NCBI GenBank assembly: GCA_965216445.1
Contig: OZ244166.1
Coordinates: 2,418,001-2,482,000 of the forward strand
Direction: 5' to 3'
DNA from: MA-ANB-1 sp965216445
Lineage (GTDB): Bacteria > Actinomycetota > Acidimicrobiia > Spongiisociales > ZC4RG35
DNA: 64,000 nt
Shown here: positions 60,932 through 64,000 of the stretch, piece by piece
How positions within the stretch are numbered: the stretch's first letter is position 1
How the letters are laid out: each line of letters starts with the position of its first letter
Notes under the pieces: generated by a model
Databases searched by the model: none
The model's input: the letters and a program-made list of their open reading frames with translations, nothing else
What the model was told of the DNA's origin: nothing
Made by a program: the position numbers and the translations under genes

Positions 60932-60988
60932 CTACTGCAACGTTACTCACCCGGGTCGAGCCAGGTTCGGTATCGCTAACGTGCCCTC

Positions 60989-61759
60989 GTGGAGCTGAGC
61001 AACAAAGTGGTCGTCGTTACCGGAGCCGCCAGCGGCATCGGTGAGGCGATCGCACGGAGGATTGCCAAGGAGAACCCTGCCGCACTGGTGCTCGCTGACA
61101 TAAATGGAGATGCAGTCCAAACGGTCGCCAACTCCATCGGGGCGACTGGCCTGGTCGTCGACGTTGCTTCGGCGTCCGAAAACCAGCAACTCGTCGATAC
61201 GGTCGAAAGCCAGTTCGGACCGATCGATCTGTTCTGTGCCAATGCGGGGATTGGATTCGTGGGAGATGAGCAGACAGATCCATCGGACTGGGATCGGATG
61301 TGGCAAATCAACACCATGTCACACGTCCATGCCGCCAAAGCATTGATACCCAGTTGGCTATCCCGGGGCGATGGGTACTTCCTCAGCACCGCTTCAGCAG
61401 CGGGGCTTCTCACCAATCTGAAAGCGGCGCAGTACTCCGTCACGAAACATGCTGCCGTTGCCTTCTCCGAATGGTTGGCTGTGACATACGGTGAACACGG
61501 GATCAAGGTCAGCTGCCTCTGCCCGATGGGCGTCGACACCCCGCTTCTCGAAGTCGCATCGGAGTTCCACAAGCTGCTCTCTCCGCACGCGCTGGCGCCG
61601 GAAGAAGTGGCCGATGCCGTAGTCAGGGGAATTGGAGAGGAGAAATTCCTCATACTTCCCCACCCTGAAGTGGAGAAGTACTTTCAAAACAAAGCAACGG
61701 ACTACGACCGATGGATCAGCGGAATGCAGAAACTGCAACGTTCTGTCTTCCCAAAGTGA
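60989..61759 (+). CDS. Short-chain dehydrogenase/reductase
   Basis: A 256-residue SDR with a GTG start at 60989. The cofactor motif TGAASGIGEAIARR (residues 12-25), the NAG motif FCANAGIGF, the Ser in FLSTASAAG and the YSVTK pair (YxxxK) are intact. The substrate loop is LCPMGVDTPLLEVA. It could oxidise hydroxyacyl or sterol alcohol substrates. It is divergent from the EXPERA-like gene with 57 bases between, and lies 23 bases upstream of the fabF-like gene, so the two may be cotranscribed. Confidence 0.9.
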   Translation: MELSNKVVVVTGAASGIGEAIARRIAKENPAALVLADINGDAVQTVANSIGATGLVVDVASASENQQLVDTVESQFGPIDLFCANAGIGFVGDEQTDPSDWDRMWQINTMSHVHAAKALIPSWLSRGDGYFLSTASAAGLLTNLKAAQYSVTKHAAVAFSEWLAVTYGEHGIKVSCLCPMGVDTPLLEVASEFHKLLSPHALAPEEVADAVVRGIGEEKFLILPHPEVEKYFQNKATDYDRWISGMQKLQRSVFPK

Positions 61760-61782
61760 CTAATAAGGCAGAATGGATTCCC

Positions 61783-62949
61783 ATGGATAAGAAACGTGTG
61801 GTGGTCACTGGGATCGGTGCAGTTGCTGCACCCGGAATCGGAATGGACGATATCTGGAAGGGTCTGCTCAATGGCCCCGACGGTCCCGGGCCGCTCTTGA
61901 TAGACAACTGGGACCCGGATCCCGTGATCCCCAGACGTGAATCCCGTCGTCTCGACAAGTTCACCCAGTTTGCACTCGTTGCCGCTGACGAAGCCTTCAA
62001 TCAAGCCGGTGACTTCGTAGGCGACCCCAATCGCGTGACGGTTTCGATCGCGACCGGGATCGGGGGCCTGGAGTCTCTCGAGATTCTCGTCAACGAAAGC
62101 CAAAAGGACGAACCGCGGGTGAACCCATTCATGGTTCCGATGATGATGGCGAATGCCGCGGCGGCTGCTATCTCAATCAAATACGGATTCGGAGGGCAAG
62201 CCAACACACCAGTCGTTGCTTGTGCGGCGGGATCTCAGTCAGTACTCGATGGTTTGCGTCAGATCCAATGGGGTTACGCCGACGTTGCCGTTGTGGGCGG
62301 TACCGAGGCAGCAGCGCGACGTTCGGCGCGTGAGGGGTTCGCTGCTGCTCGTGCCTTGTCGAAATCGGGTGTGGCCCGCCCGTTCGATGTAGACCGTGAC
62401 GGGTTTGTCATGGGTGAGGGCGGAGCGATCCTCGTTCTCGAGGAAATGGAGAGGGCCACGGCAAGGGGAGCAACCATCCTTGCTGAAGTCCTCGGCGGAG
62501 CGTCAACCGCCGATGCGCACCACATAACGGCACCCCATCCCGAAGGTGAAGGTGCAGAGCGGGCCATGCGTTTGGCAATGGAAGACGCTGGGCTGAAGCC
62601 GGCCGACATCGGGTATATCAACGCTCATGGAACGGGAACCGATCTCAACGACAGAACCGAGGGCCTCGTCGTGGAGCGAGTCTTCGGGCAGAACCAGCCC
62701 GCGGTTTCGTCCATCAAAGGGACAACGGGTCACGGTCTTGGTGCGTCTGGCTCCATAGAAGCGGTGGTTGTCGTCGAGTCCATCGCGCGTGGGGAGCTGT
62801 TGCCAAACCTCGGTTTGGAGAATCAGGACCCGGAGATCCCGCTGATTGACATTGTCGACTCCAACCGAGTCTGGGAACCCCGCCCCACTCTCTCCAACTC
62901 GTTTGGCTTTGGCGGCCACAACACCGTGCTCGCCTTCGCCCCGGTTTAA
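61783..62949 (+). CDS. fabF: Beta-ketoacyl-ACP synthase II
   Basis: A 388-residue condensing enzyme from ATG 61783 (KKRVVVTGIGAVAAPGIGMD). The catalytic Cys is in VVACAAGSQSVLDGL, the two His in YINAHGTGTDLND and SIKGTTGHGLGASG, and the terminal NSFGFGGHNTVLAFAPV is standard. The family elongates acyl-ACP chains. A few positions, such as the AAGSQS following the Cys, differ from the common TATGAH, but catalysis should be kept. Confidence 0.9.
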   Translation: MDKKRVVVTGIGAVAAPGIGMDDIWKGLLNGPDGPGPLLIDNWDPDPVIPRRESRRLDKFTQFALVAADEAFNQAGDFVGDPNRVTVSIATGIGGLESLEILVNESQKDEPRVNPFMVPMMMANAAAAAISIKYGFGGQANTPVVACAAGSQSVLDGLRQIQWGYADVAVVGGTEAAARRSAREGFAAARALSKSGVARPFDVDRDGFVMGEGGAILVLEEMERATARGATILAEVLGGASTADAHHITAPHPEGEGAERAMRLAMEDAGLKPADIGYINAHGTGTDLNDRTEGLVVERVFGQNQPAVSSIKGTTGHGLGASGSIEAVVVVESIARGELLPNLGLENQDPEIPLIDIVDSNRVWEPRPTLSNSFGFGGHNTVLAFAPV

Positions 62950-62970
62950 CCGCGTTCCTTAGGAACAGGC

Positions 62971-62990
62971 GGCCAGATGTGGCCGGTTTT
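62971..62990 (+). terminator. Short terminator after fabF
   Basis: GGCCA (62971-62975) pairs with TGGCC (62980-62984) across a GATG loop, followed by GGTTTT. The stem is short, so function is uncertain, but it lies between the fabF stop and the TPP riboswitch. Confidence 0.45.
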
Positions 62991-63048
62991 CTGCATAGAA
63001 GGGCCCCTTTCGGCAACGCGAGAACCGGCGCTACCATCGTCGCTGATA

Positions 63049-63137
<89 letters not shown>

Positions 63138-63166
63138 CACCAGGACTCCCGCATCAAGGAGAAATG

Positions 63167-64000
63167 ATGCGGAAAGTGACAACCCTGCTGGCAGTGCTCT
63201 CGATCCTGGGTACTGCATGCACTAGCGAGCCCGCCGCACAGCCGGACACACTGAAAGTCGTCGCCCACGACTCCTTTGCAGATGCAGTGACCGACCAGAC
63301 ATTTGAGGCCTTCACCAGCGAAACGGGAATCGAGGTCGAGGTTTTGGCCGCGGGTGACGCCGGATCAATGGTCACCCAGGCGGTTCTGACCGCCGGCAAT
63401 CCAGTCGCCGACGTCATGTTCGGCGTGGATGACACGTTCCTCTCTCGGGCTCTCGATGGTGAGATCTTTGCCGAGCACCGCTCACCACTCCTCGACGATG
63501 TGGTCGATGGTTTGACTCTCGGACCTGAAGACAGGGTCACACCCATCAGCTATGGAGACGTCTGTCTCAATTACGAAAAGGCATGGTTCGAGTCGACACA
63601 GCTCCATATCCCGACCCGTCTGGATGACCTTCGGGTCAACATCTATGCCGGAGCGATGGTTGTCGAGCACCCCGCCACTTCCTCACCAGGGTTGGCGTTC
63701 ATGCTTGCCACGATTGATGAATTCGGTGAGGAGGGATGGCTCGATTACTGGACTGATCTCAAGCTTGCTGGAGTGAAAGTGGCCCCGGACTGGACAACCG
63801 CCTACTACGGCGACTTCCGGCTCTACGGAGGTGACCGCCCCATTGTCGTGTCCTACGCCTCGTCTCCTCCGGCCGAAGTGATCTTCGCAGACCAGCCGTT
63901 GGATGATGCGCCGTCCGGTGTCATCGAAGCAGGCTGCTATCGCCAGGTGGAGTTTGCAGGGGTCTTGGATGGAACCGACTATCCAGAAGCCGCAGGTGAG
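63167..64000 (+). CDS. Thiamine ABC transporter substrate-binding lipoprotein (cut by window edge)
   Basis: A 278-residue partial protein open at the window end. AAGGAG at 63156-63161 is five bases from ATG 63167; ATG 63164 directly before it is also possible. The signal peptide ends SILGTACTS, a lipobox. The mature part has the ThiB/TbpA fold: LKVVAHDSFADAVTDQTFEA, ADVMFGVDDTFLSRAL, the WTDLKLAGVKVAPDW helix and SYASSPPAEVIF. The TPP riboswitch upstream confirms a role in thiamine uptake. The permease and ATPase should follow outside the window. Confidence 0.93.
   Translation, partial: MRKVTTLLAVLSILGTACTSEPAAQPDTLKVVAHDSFADAVTDQTFEAFTSETGIEVEVLAAGDAGSMVTQAVLTAGNPVADVMFGVDDTFLSRALDGEIFAEHRSPLLDDVVDGLTLGPEDRVTPISYGDVCLNYEKAWFESTQLHIPTRLDDLRVNIYAGAMVVEHPATSSPGLAFMLATIDEFGEEGWLDYWTDLKLAGVKVAPDWTTAYYGDFRLYGGDRPIVVSYASSPPAEVIFADQPLDDAPSGVIEAGCYRQVEFAGVLDGTDYPEAAGE

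Noticed and set aside
61711..61782. Upstream start for the FabF-like gene
   Set aside because: The added residues overlap the end of the SDR gene and do not resemble a condensing enzyme start; ATG 61783 gives the usual KKRVVVTGIG start.

Overview
The window looks like a chromosomal segment of a mid-to-high-GC actinobacterium, probably Acidimicrobiia or a neighbouring lineage. This is inferred from family content only: a complete conservon (NIT-type kinase, roadblock, DUF742, small GTPase), a DUF222/HNH endonuclease behind a mycobacterial-type SOS box, an AfsR-like ATPase with the actinobacterial C-terminal module, biotin-dependent acyl-CoA carboxylase subunits, PlsY and Lgt. No rRNA and no CRISPR array is present; there is one tRNA gene (tRNA-Lys, TTT).

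Layout. 1-16.8 kb is core metabolism: a partial DNA glycosylase, then an acyl-CoA block (thiolase, family III CoA-transferase, an SDR-like fragment, SDR, MaoC hydratase, ferredoxin, acyl-CoA carboxylase beta and alpha subunits), a KBL/BioF-type enzyme, a hydroxyisobutyrate-type dehydrogenase, a peroxiredoxin, membrane lipid genes and an aldehyde dehydrogenase followed by a run of four hairpins. 17.0-20.8 kb holds a HisA-like protein with a substituted catalytic Asp and a C-terminal VOC-like domain, Lgt, and an endonuclease IV-like barrel fused to a LigD-type polymerase domain.

20.9-35.0 kb is an integrated element in tRNA-Lys. It has an intact tRNA at the left junction, a duplicated tRNA 3' half at the right junction, an inward tyrosine integrase with an excisionase-like gene, and helically phased TTGTCCGT repeats at both ends. 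Its cargo includes a propeller/NlpC-P60 protein with a lipoprotein paralogue, two ECF sigma modules, a DUF433/PIN-like toxin-antitoxin pair, a SEC-C protein, and a one-direction cassette (sigma factor, membrane partner, His/Tyr-rich secreted peptide, lipoprotein, adaptor, ABC ATPase, FtsX-type permease) that I read as a regulated secretion or defence system. Decayed gene copies show that the element is a mosaic.

35-64 kb returns to chromosomal genes: a ceramidase-like membrane protein, the SOS-linked HNH protein, an AI-2E-type exporter, a SelW-like protein whose redox motif is CxxU with an in-frame TGA (a likely selenoprotein), YjbQ, a SARP/hydrolase fusion, two methyltransferase/DUF5698 modules (one under a TetR repressor with visible operators), the AfsR-like ATPase, an MscS channel, the conservon plus a coupled coiled-coil protein, a sirtuin, a GNAT, a TlpA-type redoxin, a large acyl-CoA dehydrogenase, an EXPERA-like protein, an SDR, FabF, and finally a TPP riboswitch controlling a thiamine-binding lipoprotein cut by the window edge.

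The most unusual items are the selenoprotein candidate, the endonuclease IV/LigD-polymerase fusion, the HisA-like/VOC fusion lacking a catalytic Asp, and the ECF-linked peptide/exporter cassette on the tRNA-Lys element.
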